From contig NZ_JARKIN010000001.1 of NCBI RefSeq assembly GCF_029351045.1, positions 5,921,001 to 5,985,000 on the forward strand: DNA of 64,000 nt, in the 5' to 3' direction. This DNA is from Streptomyces sp. WMMB303. GTDB lineage: Bacteria; Actinomycetota; Actinomycetes; Streptomycetales; Streptomycetaceae. The translations under genes were made by a program, and so were the position numbers. The notes beneath the pieces are model-generated. The model was given only the letters and a program-made list of their open reading frames with translations, made no database searches and was not told the origin of the DNA. Positions 8,735 through 17,239 of this stretch are shown here, in pieces (the first letter of the stretch is position 1; every line of letters starts with the position of its first letter).

Positions 8735-9957
8735 GCGGAACGCACCTCCGGCTCCTGTGCGCCGGGGCCGTCGGGCCGTCCGGCGGCTGCGGACTGGGGC
8801 CCGCTCGCCGTCCAGCCGGGGCCCAGCCGCAGTCTCCCCCACCGCTCCTCGTCCAGTGCCACCAGCCGGTCGGCGGCGGCGCGGTCGGGCGGTGCGGCCA
8901 GGTCGCCGGCGTCGGTGAGCGCGGCCGCGGCCATCAGGTGCCCGTGCCGGACCCGGTCGCGTACCGGCAGTCCGCGCAGGGTTCCGGCCAGGAAGCCCGC
9001 GGCGAAGGCGTCGCCCGCGCCGACCGGGGAGACCACGTCCACCTCCAGCGCGGGCGCGAAGACGCCCGGTTGGTCGCCGACGAACGCGGTGGCCCCGCGT
9101 GCGCCCTGCTTGACGACGAGCACGGCGGGCTCGCGCAGCAGTGCGCGTACCGCGCCGGGCCCGCCGGTGACGCCCCAGGCGGCGGCCGCCTCGTCCTCGC
9201 CGACGAAGACGAGGTCGCTGCCCCGGGCGAGTTCGAGCAGCACCTCGGCGCCGGACTCGGCCGCGGTGTGCCACAGGCCGACGCGGTAGTTGACGTCGAA
9301 GGACACCAGCGGCCGGTGCGCGGTGTCCGTGCCGGCCGGGGTGCCGTCCGCGGTCGGGGCGCGCTCTGCCGCCGGGGCGCGGTACGCGGTCGGCTCGCGG
9401 CCCGCGGTCAGGGCGCGCATCAGGGCCAGGCAGTCGGCGGAGAGGGCCGCGGTGATCCCGGTCAGATGCAGTATCCGCCCGGCGCGTACGGCCTGCGGCG
9501 GGACGGTGGCCGGGGACATGGCGGAGGCGGCGGACCCGGCGCGGTAGTAGAGCACTTCGGACAGTTCGGCGGGGGCGGCGGCGCCGGGCACCGCGGGGTC
9601 GGCGCCGGACGCGGCGGGGGCGGGGACGCCGGGGTGCGGGGCGGCGGTGGGGCGTTCGCCGTCCGTGCGGAAGTAGATGCCGGTCGGCCGGTCCGGGTCG
9701 CGCTCGACGGCGGAGGTGTCCACCCCGTGTCCGGCGATGGTGCGGACCAGGTGGTCGCCGAAGCCGTCCGCGCCGACCCGGCCCACCCAGCGGGCACGGT
9801 GCCCGGCGCGGGCGAGGGTGCAGGCGACGTTCGACTCGGCGCCGCCGATGGCGCGGCCGAAGGAGGGCACGTCGGCGAGCGGGCCGGGGCGGGAGGGCAG
9901 GAACGTGACCATGGACTCGCCCAGGCAGACGACGTCGATGTCGGCGGTGGTGGTCAC
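8731..9957 (-). CDS. PfkB-family sugar kinase, 2-keto-3-deoxygluconate kinase-like
   Basis: Protein of 408 residues starting at GTG 9957 (GAGGAG upstream, spacing long at 11). Ribokinase/PfkB fold: GGAESNVACTLARAG near the N-terminus, DVNYRVGLW for substrate, and VSPVGAGDAFAAGF with catalytic Asp316. These resemble 2-dehydro-3-deoxygluconokinase, which makes KDPG from KDG and ATP. It is longer than the usual 310-340 residues because of Ala/Pro-rich insertions around residues 130-150 and 190-215 and a C-terminal tail. First gene of a leftward coupled series (kinase, IclR, RidA), divergent from the PLP lyase. Confidence 0.8.
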   Translation of the reverse strand: MTTTADIDVVCLGESMVTFLPSRPGPLADVPSFGRAIGGAESNVACTLARAGHRARWVGRVGADGFGDHLVRTIAGHGVDTSAVERDPDRPTGIYFRTDGERPTAAPHPGVPAPAASGADPAVPGAAAPAELSEVLYYRAGSAASAMSPATVPPQAVRAGRILHLTGITAALSADCLALMRALTAGREPTAYRAPAAERAPTADGTPAGTDTAHRPLVSFDVNYRVGLWHTAAESGAEVLLELARGSDLVFVGEDEAAAAWGVTGGPGAVRALLREPAVLVVKQGARGATAFVGDQPGVFAPALEVDVVSPVGAGDAFAAGFLAGTLRGLPVRDRVRHGHLMAAAALTDAGDLAAPPDRAAADRLVALDEERWGRLRLGPGWTASGPQSAAAGRPDGPGAQEPEVRSA

Positions 9958-10067
9958 GATGGGATCTGCTCCTCGCTGCGGGGTCTTCGCCGGGCGGCCG
10001 GGCCGGTGTGGGAGGGGCTGTGCGAGCCTCGGCTCCATTGACCGGCTGTTCGGCGGGATGCTAGACA

Positions 10068-10109
10068 GCAACAAGCGTCATACGCAATGGTCGTTGCAAG
10101 ATATGCAAC
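10068..10109. promoter_or_regulatory. Divergent promoter region with candidate IclR operator
   Basis: The 176-base gap between kinase and PLP-lyase genes contains GTTGCA-AGATA-TGCAAC (10093-10109), a perfect 6-bp inverted repeat. Upstream of it are another GCAAC (10068-10072) and a GCGT-CAT-ACGC palindrome (10075-10085). The layout suits an autoregulatory IclR site controlling both directions; binding is inferred. Confidence 0.6.
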
Positions 10110-10133
10110 ACCGCGAGTGCTCAGGGAGACCGC

Positions 10134-11447
10134 ATGGCAGCCCCCGTCCCCTCCCCCGGATCCACCGCGTCCCGGGCCGTCGCCGCGGCCGCCCGCCTCG
10201 CCGACGAGCCGGTCGGCCACCTCTTCAAGGGGCTGCCCCCGAACGCCGCCGACCGCACCCTCGGGGAGCTGGCCGCCGAACGCCGCTCCCTGTTCACCGG
10301 CGGCTTCACCACCCCGGTCCTCGCCCTGTCCGCGGAGCGCCTGGAGCACAACCTCACCGCACTCGCCGACTACACCGCGCGCCATGGCCTGGCCTTCGCG
10401 CCGCACGGCAAGACCTCCATGGCGCCCCAGCTCTTCGCCCGCCAGCTCCAGCACGGCGCCTGGGGCATCACGCTGGCCGTCCCGCACCAGGTGCGGGTGG
10501 CCCGCGCCTACGGGGTGCCGCGGGTCTTCCTCGCCAACGAACTGGTGGACGCGGCGGCGCTGCGCTGGCTGGCCGCCGAGCTGGACGCCGATCCGGACTT
10601 CCGCTTCGTCTGCTACGTCGACTCCCCGCAGGGTGTCGCGCTGATGGACGAGGTCCTGCGCACCGCCGGGGCCCGGCGCCCGGTCGAGGTCGTGGTGGAG
10701 CTCGGCGCCGGCACCGGGGCGCGCACCGGAGCCCGCACCCGGGCCGAGTGCGCCGCGGTCGCCGAGGCGGTGGCCGCGACCGGGACGCTGCGGCTGGTGG
10801 GCGTCGCCGGGTACGAGGGCGAGGTGCCCGACGCCGACCTCGCCGCGGTGCGCGGCTGGCTGCGGCAGCTGGTCGAGGTCACCGCGGCGCTGGACGCGGC
10901 GGGCCACTTCGCGGGGGCCGAGGAGATCGTGGTCAGCGCGGGCGGCAGCGCGTGGTTCGACGCGGTCGCGGACGCCTTCGCCGAGCTGCCCGAACTGTCC
11001 GCGCCAGTGCTCAAACTGCTGCGCTCGGGCGCCTACGTCTCCCACGACGACGGCCACTACCACCGGTTGACACCGTTCAACCGGCACCCCGACGAAGGGG
11101 CCCTCCAGGCCGCCTTCACGCTGTGGACCCAGGTCGTCTCCCGGCCCGAGGCCGGGCAGGCGTTCCTCAACGCGGGCAAGCGGGACGCCGCCCACGACCT
11201 GGAGCTCCCGCAGCCGCACGCGGTACGCGGCACCGACGGCACGGTGCGCCCCGCCACCGGGCTCGCCGTCACCGGACTCAACGACCAGCACGCGCGAGTG
11301 CGGGTCGAGGAGGGCACAGCCTTGGAGGTGGGCGAGTGGGTGGGCCTGGGGATGTCCCACCCCTGCACCATCTTCGACAAGTGGCAGGCGATCCCCGTCG
11401 TCGACGCCGACGGCGCGGTCACCGACCTGATCCGCACCTTCTTCTGA
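10134..11447 (+). CDS. Fold-type-III PLP amino acid ammonia-lyase (D-serine dehydratase/D-threonine aldolase family)
   Basis: Protein of 437 residues; ATG preceded by GGGAGA. The N-terminal alanine-racemase-like barrel carries FAPHGKTSM with Lys93 as the PLP lysine. The C-terminal beta domain has GMSHPC (His409, Cys411), the His-x-Cys zinc pair of eukaryotic-type D-serine dehydratases. Annotated relatives are called amino acid deaminases; D-glucosaminate dehydratase is another activity reported for this kind of enzyme. Deamination would release an enamine/imine, matching the nearby RidA, and a sugar acid substrate would give KDG for the nearby kinase. The deacylase gene follows after 13 bases. 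Confidence 0.85.
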   Translation: MAAPVPSPGSTASRAVAAAARLADEPVGHLFKGLPPNAADRTLGELAAERRSLFTGGFTTPVLALSAERLEHNLTALADYTARHGLAFAPHGKTSMAPQLFARQLQHGAWGITLAVPHQVRVARAYGVPRVFLANELVDAAALRWLAAELDADPDFRFVCYVDSPQGVALMDEVLRTAGARRPVEVVVELGAGTGARTGARTRAECAAVAEAVAATGTLRLVGVAGYEGEVPDADLAAVRGWLRQLVEVTAALDAAGHFAGAEEIVVSAGGSAWFDAVADAFAELPELSAPVLKLLRSGAYVSHDDGHYHRLTPFNRHPDEGALQAAFTLWTQVVSRPEAGQAFLNAGKRDAAHDLELPQPHAVRGTDGTVRPATGLAVTGLNDQHARVRVEEGTALEVGEWVGLGMSHPCTIFDKWQAIPVVDADGAVTDLIRTFF

Positions 11448-11460
11448 GGCCGGTGACCCC

Positions 11461-13056
11461 ATGGACACGGTCATCCGCGGCGCCCGCGTCATCGACGGCT
11501 CCGGCGCCCCCTCCTACCGCGCGGACGTCGCCCTGAGCGAGGGCCGCATCGCACGGATCTCCCCGGAGGGCGAGCCGCGCCCGCACGGCGCCCGCACCCT
11601 GGACGCCGACGGACTCGCGCTGGCCCCGGGCTTCATCGACATGCACGCGCACTCGGACCTGGCGATCCTGCGCGACCCGGAGCACACCGCGAAGGCCGCC
11701 CAGGGGGTCACTCTGGAGGTGCTCGGCCAGGACGGGCTGTCCTACGCGCCCACCGACGACACCACTCTCGCGGCGATCCGGGAGGCGATCACCGGCTGGA
11801 ACGGCGACGGCAGCGACATCGACTTCGACTGGCGCACGGTCGGCGGCTATCTGGACCGCATCGACCGCCAGGGCACGGCCGTCAACGCGGCGTATCTGAT
11901 CCCGCAGGGCAGCGTCCGGATGCTGGCCGCCGGCTGGGAGGACCGCCCGGCCACCGCGGACGAACTGGCGGCCATGCGGCGCCTGGTCGCCCAGGGCATG
12001 GCGGAGGGCGCGATGGGCATGTCGTCCGGCCTGACCTACACCCCCGGCATGTACGCCTCGGACGCCGAGCTGACCGAGCTGTGCCGGGTGGTGGCGGCCC
12101 ACGGCGGCTACTACTGCCCGCACCACCGCTCCTACGGCGCCGGCGCGCTGGAGGCGTACGCGGAGATGGTGGCGCTCACCCGCGAGGCCGGATGCGCACT
12201 GCACCTCGCCCACGCCACCATGAACTTCGGCGTCAACCGGGGACGGGCCCCGGAGCTGCTGGCTCTGCTCGACGAAGCGCTCGCGGACGGCGCCGACATC
12301 ACACTCGACACCTACCCCTACACCCCCGGCTGCACCACGCTGGCCGCGATGCTGCCGAGCTGGGCCAACGAGGGCGGCCCCGAGGCGACGACGGCCCGGC
12401 TGGCCGACCCGGCGACGGCGGCCCGCATCCGGCACGTGATGGAGGTGGAGGGCGCCGACGGCTGCCACGGGGTGCCGATCGAGTGGGACACGATCGAGAT
12501 CTCGGGCGTCGGCAACCCGGCGCTGGCCGACCACGTGGGCCGCACCGTCGCCGAGTCCGCCGCGCTGCACGGCCGGGAGCCGTGGGAGACGGCGCTGCGG
12601 CTGCTGGTCGAGGACCGGCTCGGCTCGACGATCCTGCAGCACGTCGGCCACGAGGAGAACGTCCGGGCGATCATGCGGCACCGGGTGCACACCGGCGGCA
12701 GCGACGGCATCCTGCAGGGCGCCAAGCCGCATCCGCGGGCTTACGGCACCTTCCCGCACTACCTGGGGCACTACGTACGCGAGTTGGGCGTCCTCTCGCT
12801 GGAAGAGTGCGTCGCCCACCTCACCGGCCGCCCGGCCGCCCGACTCCGCCTGCCCGACCGCGGCCTGGTCCGCGAGGGCCACCGCGCTGACCTGGTGCTC
12901 TTCGACCCGGACACGGTGGCGGCAACGGCCACCTTCGAGGCGCCGCGCTCCCTGCCGGCCGGCATCCCGCACGTCCTCGTCGCCGGGCAGCCGGTCGTCG
13001 CGGACGGCCGCCGCACGGATGTCCTCGCCGGACGGGCGGTACGGCGGGCGGGGTGA
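11461..13056 (+). CDS. N-acyl-D-amino-acid deacylase family amidohydrolase
   Basis: Protein of 531 residues of the D-aminoacylase/dihydroorotase-like amidohydrolase family. Metal-site motif MHAHSD (His62, His64), further ligands in CALHLAHATMNFG, and a C-terminal HRADLVLFDPDTV beta-sandwich segment. Where characterised D-aminoacylases have a metal-bridging cysteine (GNCG), this protein reads GQDG with Asp91. Expected reaction: removal of an N-acyl group from a D-amino acid or amino sugar acid, supplying free amine to the upstream lyase. The 13-base spacing implies one transcript. The natural acyl substrate is not known from sequence. Confidence 0.87.
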   Translation: MDTVIRGARVIDGSGAPSYRADVALSEGRIARISPEGEPRPHGARTLDADGLALAPGFIDMHAHSDLAILRDPEHTAKAAQGVTLEVLGQDGLSYAPTDDTTLAAIREAITGWNGDGSDIDFDWRTVGGYLDRIDRQGTAVNAAYLIPQGSVRMLAAGWEDRPATADELAAMRRLVAQGMAEGAMGMSSGLTYTPGMYASDAELTELCRVVAAHGGYYCPHHRSYGAGALEAYAEMVALTREAGCALHLAHATMNFGVNRGRAPELLALLDEALADGADITLDTYPYTPGCTTLAAMLPSWANEGGPEATTARLADPATAARIRHVMEVEGADGCHGVPIEWDTIEISGVGNPALADHVGRTVAESAALHGREPWETALRLLVEDRLGSTILQHVGHEENVRAIMRHRVHTGGSDGILQGAKPHPRAYGTFPHYLGHYVRELGVLSLEECVAHLTGRPAARLRLPDRGLVREGHRADLVLFDPDTVAATATFEAPRSLPAGIPHVLVAGQPVVADGRRTDVLAGRAVRRAG

Positions 13057-13059
13057 GGG

Positions 13060-13596
13060 TTACGTCCGCACAGGGAAGTCGGAGGTGTCGATCTCGATCC
13101 GTTCGCCGGTGGAGAGGCCGAGAGTGAAGCTCTGCCCGTAAGGGATTTCCTGGACCTTGGTGTATCCCGTCGGCTGTGGCCCGGTCATCAAGGTACAAAC
13201 TTGCTTGAACGGATCAGCGATCACGTAGGTCGCGATGCCGTACCGGCCATACTTGGCAACGTTGCGCACGTAATCCTTTTCATCACCCGGCCGAGAAGCG
13301 ACCTCAAGCGCGGCCAGAACGTCAACGCAGTAGTAGCTGTTGCCCTCGCCATCAGCACCATCGGCGACGATCACCCAGTCCGGAGCGGCGTCATTCTCCC
13401 CGGGAAACCGCACCAGCACATCACCGGCCATGCGCCCAAGAGGAACACCCGCCGACTCCGCAGCCCTGCTGAATCGGTAAACAGTCTGAAACTGCTGAGT
13501 ACTCCGCGGAGTCATGATCACTTCCCCGTCGAAGATCTCGATCTTGTAGCCCTCGGGGACGGCTCCGCGTTCGAGCAGGTCATCCATGACTGTCAC
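13060..13596 (-). CDS. Uma2 family (DUF820) PD-(D/E)XK-fold protein
   Basis: Protein of 178 residues; GTG start eight bases after GGAGGT. Restriction-endonuclease-like fold of the Uma2/DUF820 family: EIFDGEVIMTP near residue 20, PDWVIVADG, and ALEVASRPGDEKDYVRNVAKYGRYGIATYVIAD with the Glu and Lys of the putative nuclease core. Streptomyces genomes carry many such genes, whose physiological role is unsettled. It ends a few bases from the convergent deacylase gene. A second Uma2 gene lies at 21686. Confidence 0.85.
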   Translation of the reverse strand: MTVMDDLLERGAVPEGYKIEIFDGEVIMTPRSTQQFQTVYRFSRAAESAGVPLGRMAGDVLVRFPGENDAAPDWVIVADGADGEGNSYYCVDVLAALEVASRPGDEKDYVRNVAKYGRYGIATYVIADPFKQVCTLMTGPQPTGYTKVQEIPYGQSFTLGLSTGERIEIDTSDFPVRT

Positions 13597-13649
13597 GGCC
13601 GCTCACCTCCTGTGCCCATTATGCGTGCTCTCCGCCCTCCTCGTGGGGA

Positions 13650-14483
13650 CTACGCGTGCTGGTAGGCGACCAGCGAGATGCCCACGTAGTGGACGACGAA
13701 GGCGGCCAGGGTGAAGGAGTGGAAGACCTCGTGGAAGCCGAACCAGCGGGGCGAGGGGTTCGGGCGCTTGATGCCGTAGATGATGCCGCCCGCACTGTAG
13801 AGCAGGCCGCCGACGATGACGCACACCATCACCGCGATGCCGCCCTGCCGCATGAACTCGGGCAGGAAGAAGACCGCGGCCCAGCCCATGGCGATGTAGC
13901 AGGGGGTGTAGAGCCAGCGGGGGGCGCCGACCCAGAAGACGCGGAAGGCGATCCCGAGGCCCGCCGCTATCCAGATGCCCCACAGCAGCAGATCGCGCCG
14001 CCCGTCGGGCAGCAGCAGGATCGTCAGCGGGGTGTAGGTGCCCGCGATGATCAGGAAGATGTTGGCGTGGTCGAGGCGCCGCAGCACGGCGTTGACCCGG
14101 GGGCTCCAGTCGCCGCGGTGGTAGAGCGCGCTGACGCCGAACAGCAGGCAGGCCGACAGCGTGTAGACGGCGCAGGCGACCCGGCCGCGCATGCTGTCGG
14201 CGAGCGCGGTCAGGAACATGCCGGAGATGAGCACGGCGGGGAACATGCCCAGGTGCAGCCAGCCGCGCAGCTTGGGCTTGATGACCTGGGCCGCCGAGTG
14301 CGCCGAGGCGGACAGCTTGGCGGCGGAGAAGTGCGCGGAGGAAGACGCAGCGGAAGGAGCGGAAGAGGAGGACGAAGAGGAAGAAGAGGGGGCTGCGGAG
14401 GGCGCTTCGGGGGACGACGAGGCGCCGGGAGACGGGGAGATCACAGCGGCGGGCTCCGGGGACGGGGACGCGGAGTCTGTCAT
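13650..14483 (-). CDS. Hemolysin III/PAQR family membrane protein
   Basis: Protein of 277 residues. The first 60 or so are low complexity (a run of serines, Pro, Ala), then seven transmembrane segments of the hemolysin III (TrhA) family. Conserved features: SALYHRG after TM2, RRLDHANIFLIIAGTYTP, and the FHEVFHSFTLAAFVVHY block near the C-terminus, whose Ser, Asp and His residues resemble the metal site of PAQR receptors. Role in bacteria is probably membrane lipid homeostasis rather than haemolysis. Start uncertain; no strong ribosome site is visible before the ATG. Confidence 0.85.
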   Translation of the reverse strand: MTDSASPSPEPAAVISPSPGASSSPEAPSAAPSSSSSSSSSAPSAASSSAHFSAAKLSASAHSAAQVIKPKLRGWLHLGMFPAVLISGMFLTALADSMRGRVACAVYTLSACLLFGVSALYHRGDWSPRVNAVLRRLDHANIFLIIAGTYTPLTILLLPDGRRDLLLWGIWIAAGLGIAFRVFWVGAPRWLYTPCYIAMGWAAVFFLPEFMRQGGIAVMVCVIVGGLLYSAGGIIYGIKRPNPSPRWFGFHEVFHSFTLAAFVVHYVGISLVAYQHA

Positions 14484-14555
14484 CGGGACATCGTACCCAC
14501 GACACCTTCACGACCTACGCCTCCGTAGGTTACGGCCCGTGGACAGCGAGTATGA

Positions 14556-14572
14556 CCCTGTGTGGCACAGGG
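14556..14572. repeat. Palindrome upstream of pckA leader ORF
   Basis: CCCTGTG-TGG-CACAGGG, a perfect 7-bp inverted repeat just before a strong ribosome binding site. Could be an operator or a small mRNA hairpin in the pckA leader. Confidence 0.5.
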
Positions 14573-14583
14573 AGGAACCCTGC

Positions 14584-14646
14584 GTGTCGACAGCCACACG
14601 CCCCCCGTCTGGACAGACGAAGCCTCCGCACCGCATGATCAGATGA
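14584..14646 (+). CDS. Possible 20-residue leader peptide upstream of pckA
   Basis: A GTG codon seven bases after GGAGGA opens a 20-codon frame (VSTATRPPSGQ...HRMIR) ending about 110 bases before the pckA start. The ribosome site is among the best in the window, yet no longer gene follows it. It may be an upstream open reading frame controlling pckA or a chance match; the peptide has no recognisable family. Confidence 0.35.
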   Translation: MSTATRPPSGQTKPPHRMIR

Positions 14647-14758
14647 GCACAAGCGGCACCGGATGAGCGAAAGACATATTGCCACGAAAGCATCCGGGTC
14701 GCGGCCCCCAAGGGGCGCGCTGGCAGTCGGTACCCAACCCTCAACGTCTGGAGCGATC

Positions 14759-16621
14759 GTGGCGCGCAGTTCTGCGGCTCCCCTCACCTCGACCCCGTCC
14801 GACCCGTCTTCCTCGAAACCCGGGGACGCCCCCACCCGCCACCAGGAGCTGCTCTCCTGGGTCGACGGGATCGCCGAGCTGACCCGACCCGACCGCGTCG
14901 TCTGGTGCGACGGCTCCGAGGCCGAGTACGAGCGCCTGTGCGAAGAGCTGGTCGCCAAGGGCACGTTCAAGAAGCTCGACCCGGTCAAACGCCCCAATTC
15001 CTACTACGCCGCGTCCGACCCGTCGGACGTCGCCCGGGTCGAGGACCGCACCTTCATCTGCTCCGAGAAGGAGGCGGACGCGGGCCCCACGAACCACTGG
15101 AAGGACCCCGCGGAGATGAAGGAGGTCTTCGCCGGGGAGCAGGGCCTCTTCCGCGGTGCGATGCGCGGCCGCACGATGTACGTCGTCCCGTTCTGCATGG
15201 GCCCGCTGGGGTCCCCGCTCTCCGCGCTCGGTGTCGAGATCACCGACTCGGCGTACGTCGCCGCCTCCATGCGCACGATGACCCGCATGGGACAACCAGT
15301 GCTGGACGAGCTGGGTGAGGACGGCTTCTTCGTCAAGGCCGTGCACACCGTGGGCGCCCCGCTGGCCCCGGGCGAGGCGGACGTGCCGTGGCCGTGCAGC
15401 ACGACCAAGTACATCTCGCACTTCCCGGAGACCCGCGAGATCTGGTCCTACGGCTCCGGCTACGGCGGGAACGCGCTGCTCGGCAAGAAGTGCTACGCGC
15501 TGCGCATCGCCTCGGTGATGGCGCGCGACGAGGGCTGGCTGGCCGAGCACATGCTGGTGCTCAAGCTGACCCCGCCGCGCGGCGAGTCGAAGTACGTCGC
15601 CGCCGCCTTCCCGTCCGCCTGCGGCAAGACCAACCTGGCCATGCTCCAGCCCACCGTCCCCGGGTGGACCGTGGAGACGATCGGTGACGACATCGCCTGG
15701 ATGCGGTTCGGCGAGGACGGCCGCCTCCACGCCATCAACCCCGAGGCCGGCTTCTTCGGTGTCGCCCCGGGCACGGGCGAGGACACCAACGCCAACGCCA
15801 TGAAGACCCTGTGGGGCAACGCGGTCTTCACCAACGTCGCGCTCACCGACGACAACGACGTGTGGTGGGAGGGGATGACCGACGAGCCGCCCGCCCACCT
15901 CACCGACTGGAAGGGCAACGACTGGACGCCGGAGTCGGGCACCCCCGCCGCGCACCCCAACGCGCGGTTCACCGTCCCGGCCGGGCAGTGCCCGATCATC
16001 GCCCCGGAGTGGGAGGACCCGCGCGGCGTGCCGATCTCGGCCATCCTCTTCGGCGGCCGCCGGGCCACGGCGGTGCCGCTGGTGACCGAGTCCTTCGACT
16101 GGCAGCACGGCGTCTTCCTCGGTGCCAACGTCGCCAGCGAGAAGACCGCGGCGGCGGAGGGCAAGGTGGGCGAGCTGCGCCGCGACCCGTTCGCGATGCT
16201 GCCCTTCTGCGGCTACAACATGGGCGACTACTTCGCCCACTGGCTGGAGGTCGGGGAGAACGCCGACCCCGCCAAGCTGCCGAAGATCTACTACGTGAAC
16301 TGGTTCAAGAAGGACGCGGACGGCACGTTCGTCTGGCCCGGCTTCGGCGAGAACAGCCGGGTGCTCAAGTGGATCGTCCAGCGGCTGAACGGTGAGATCG
16401 AGGGGGTCGAGACGCCCATCGGGATCCTGCCGCACAAGGAGGACCTGGACACCGAGGGGCTCGGGCTCTCGGACGCCGAGCTGGACTTCGTCCTCGCCGT
16501 CGACAAGGAGGTCTGGCGGGACGAGGCGGCACTCGTCCCCGAGCACCTGAACACCTTCGGCGAGCACACCCCCAAGGCCCTGTGGGACGAGTACCGGTCC
16601 CTGGTGGAGCGCCTGGGCTGA
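14759..16621 (+). CDS. pckA: Phosphoenolpyruvate carboxykinase (GTP)
   Basis: Protein of 620 residues, close to the usual length of GTP-type PEPCK. GTG start is chosen for GGAG five bases upstream; the extra upstream frame is poor. It converts oxaloacetate and GTP to PEP, CO2 and GDP, the entry to gluconeogenesis. Visible hallmarks: CSTTKYISHFPE (213-224), the GSGYGGNALLGKK metal/substrate block, the P-loop FPSACGKTN (284-292) with reactive Cys288, DDIAWMRFG, and NWFKKDADG near 520. Cytosolic. Monocistronic by appearance, followed by a hairpin region. Confidence 0.96.
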   Translation: MARSSAAPLTSTPSDPSSSKPGDAPTRHQELLSWVDGIAELTRPDRVVWCDGSEAEYERLCEELVAKGTFKKLDPVKRPNSYYAASDPSDVARVEDRTFICSEKEADAGPTNHWKDPAEMKEVFAGEQGLFRGAMRGRTMYVVPFCMGPLGSPLSALGVEITDSAYVAASMRTMTRMGQPVLDELGEDGFFVKAVHTVGAPLAPGEADVPWPCSTTKYISHFPETREIWSYGSGYGGNALLGKKCYALRIASVMARDEGWLAEHMLVLKLTPPRGESKYVAAAFPSACGKTNLAMLQPTVPGWTVETIGDDIAWMRFGEDGRLHAINPEAGFFGVAPGTGEDTNANAMKTLWGNAVFTNVALTDDNDVWWEGMTDEPPAHLTDWKGNDWTPESGTPAAHPNARFTVPAGQCPIIAPEWEDPRGVPISAILFGGRRATAVPLVTESFDWQHGVFLGANVASEKTAAAEGKVGELRRDPFAMLPFCGYNMGDYFAHWLEVGENADPAKLPKIYYVNWFKKDADGTFVWPGFGENSRVLKWIVQRLNGEIEGVETPIGILPHKEDLDTEGLGLSDAELDFVLAVDKEVWRDEAALVPEHLNTFGEHTPKALWDEYRSLVERLG

Positions 16622-16630
16622 GCCCCGCGC

Positions 16631-16689
16631 GCGTGGGGCGGGCGGCGTGCACAGCACCCCGGCCGCCCCACGCCGCCCGGGCTCTTCCG
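16631..16689 (+). terminator. Terminator-like hairpins after pckA
   Basis: Two overlapping, mutually exclusive 11-bp inverted repeats: 16631-16641 with 16673-16683, and 16639-16649 with 16679-16689. They lie directly after the pckA stop and before a convergent gene. Confidence 0.55.
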
Positions 16690-16729
16690 TACCGGGAGGC
16701 GGGATGCCCGCATCCGGCATCGGGGCCGG

Positions 16730-17143
16730 CTACACCGGGAGGGCCTCCGCCGCGGTGTGGGCCGCGAGGCGTTCGGTCATCAGGGCGGTGACCTCCTCGT
16801 CGCCGCGGGAGGTGGCGACGGCGAGGGCGTTCCCCGCGAGGGTGCCGGCCCGGGCGTGCAGGGAGGCCACATGACCGGCCTCGGCCCGCGCCGCGGAGGG
16901 CGCGGCCCGCAGCGGGTCGCGGCCGCCGGAGAGCCGGGCCGCGTGGGAGGCGAGCTGCGCGGCGGCGGTGTCCAGCGCGGAGGACGGCGTCAGCACCCGC
17001 AGCTCGTCCGTCACCGTGAGCAGCGCGGTCAGATGTCCGGCCAGGCGGATGTCCAGCTCCTCCTCGCGGGTGCGCCGCGGCAGGCCGGACCGGGTGCTCT
17101 CGGCCGCGGTGTGGACCGATTTGGTGCGGATCGGTTCGTACAT
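16730..17143 (-). CDS. Conserved hypothetical helical protein
   Basis: Protein of 137 residues; ATG six bases after GGAGG. It begins MYEPIRTKSVH and is almost entirely alpha-helical and Ala/Leu/Arg rich, without signal peptide, membrane span or cysteine. The conserved-looking N-terminal motif and clean codon bias support a real gene. I recognise it as a Streptomyces protein of unknown function but cannot assign a family. It is convergent with pckA and downstream of the aminotransferase gene, from which it is separated by about 95 bases with its own likely promoter. Confidence 0.75.
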   Translation of the reverse strand: MYEPIRTKSVHTAAESTRSGLPRRTREEELDIRLAGHLTALLTVTDELRVLTPSSALDTAAAQLASHAARLSGGRDPLRAAPSAARAEAGHVASLHARAGTLAGNALAVATSRGDEEVTALMTERLAAHTAAEALPV

Positions 17144-17239
17144 GGATGGCCTCCTGATGCTCCAGAAGGCCATCCTAACTTGGACAGCGTCTAAATTTGT
17201 CCTTCGTTCATCGAACTCGCCACGAACGGTCACACTCGG

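Noticed and set aside
14556..14572. CRP-type binding site upstream of pckA
   Set aside because: CCCTGTG-TGG-CACAGGG has a 3-base spacer, whereas Crp sites have a 6- to 8-base spacer between the GTG and CAC half-sites.
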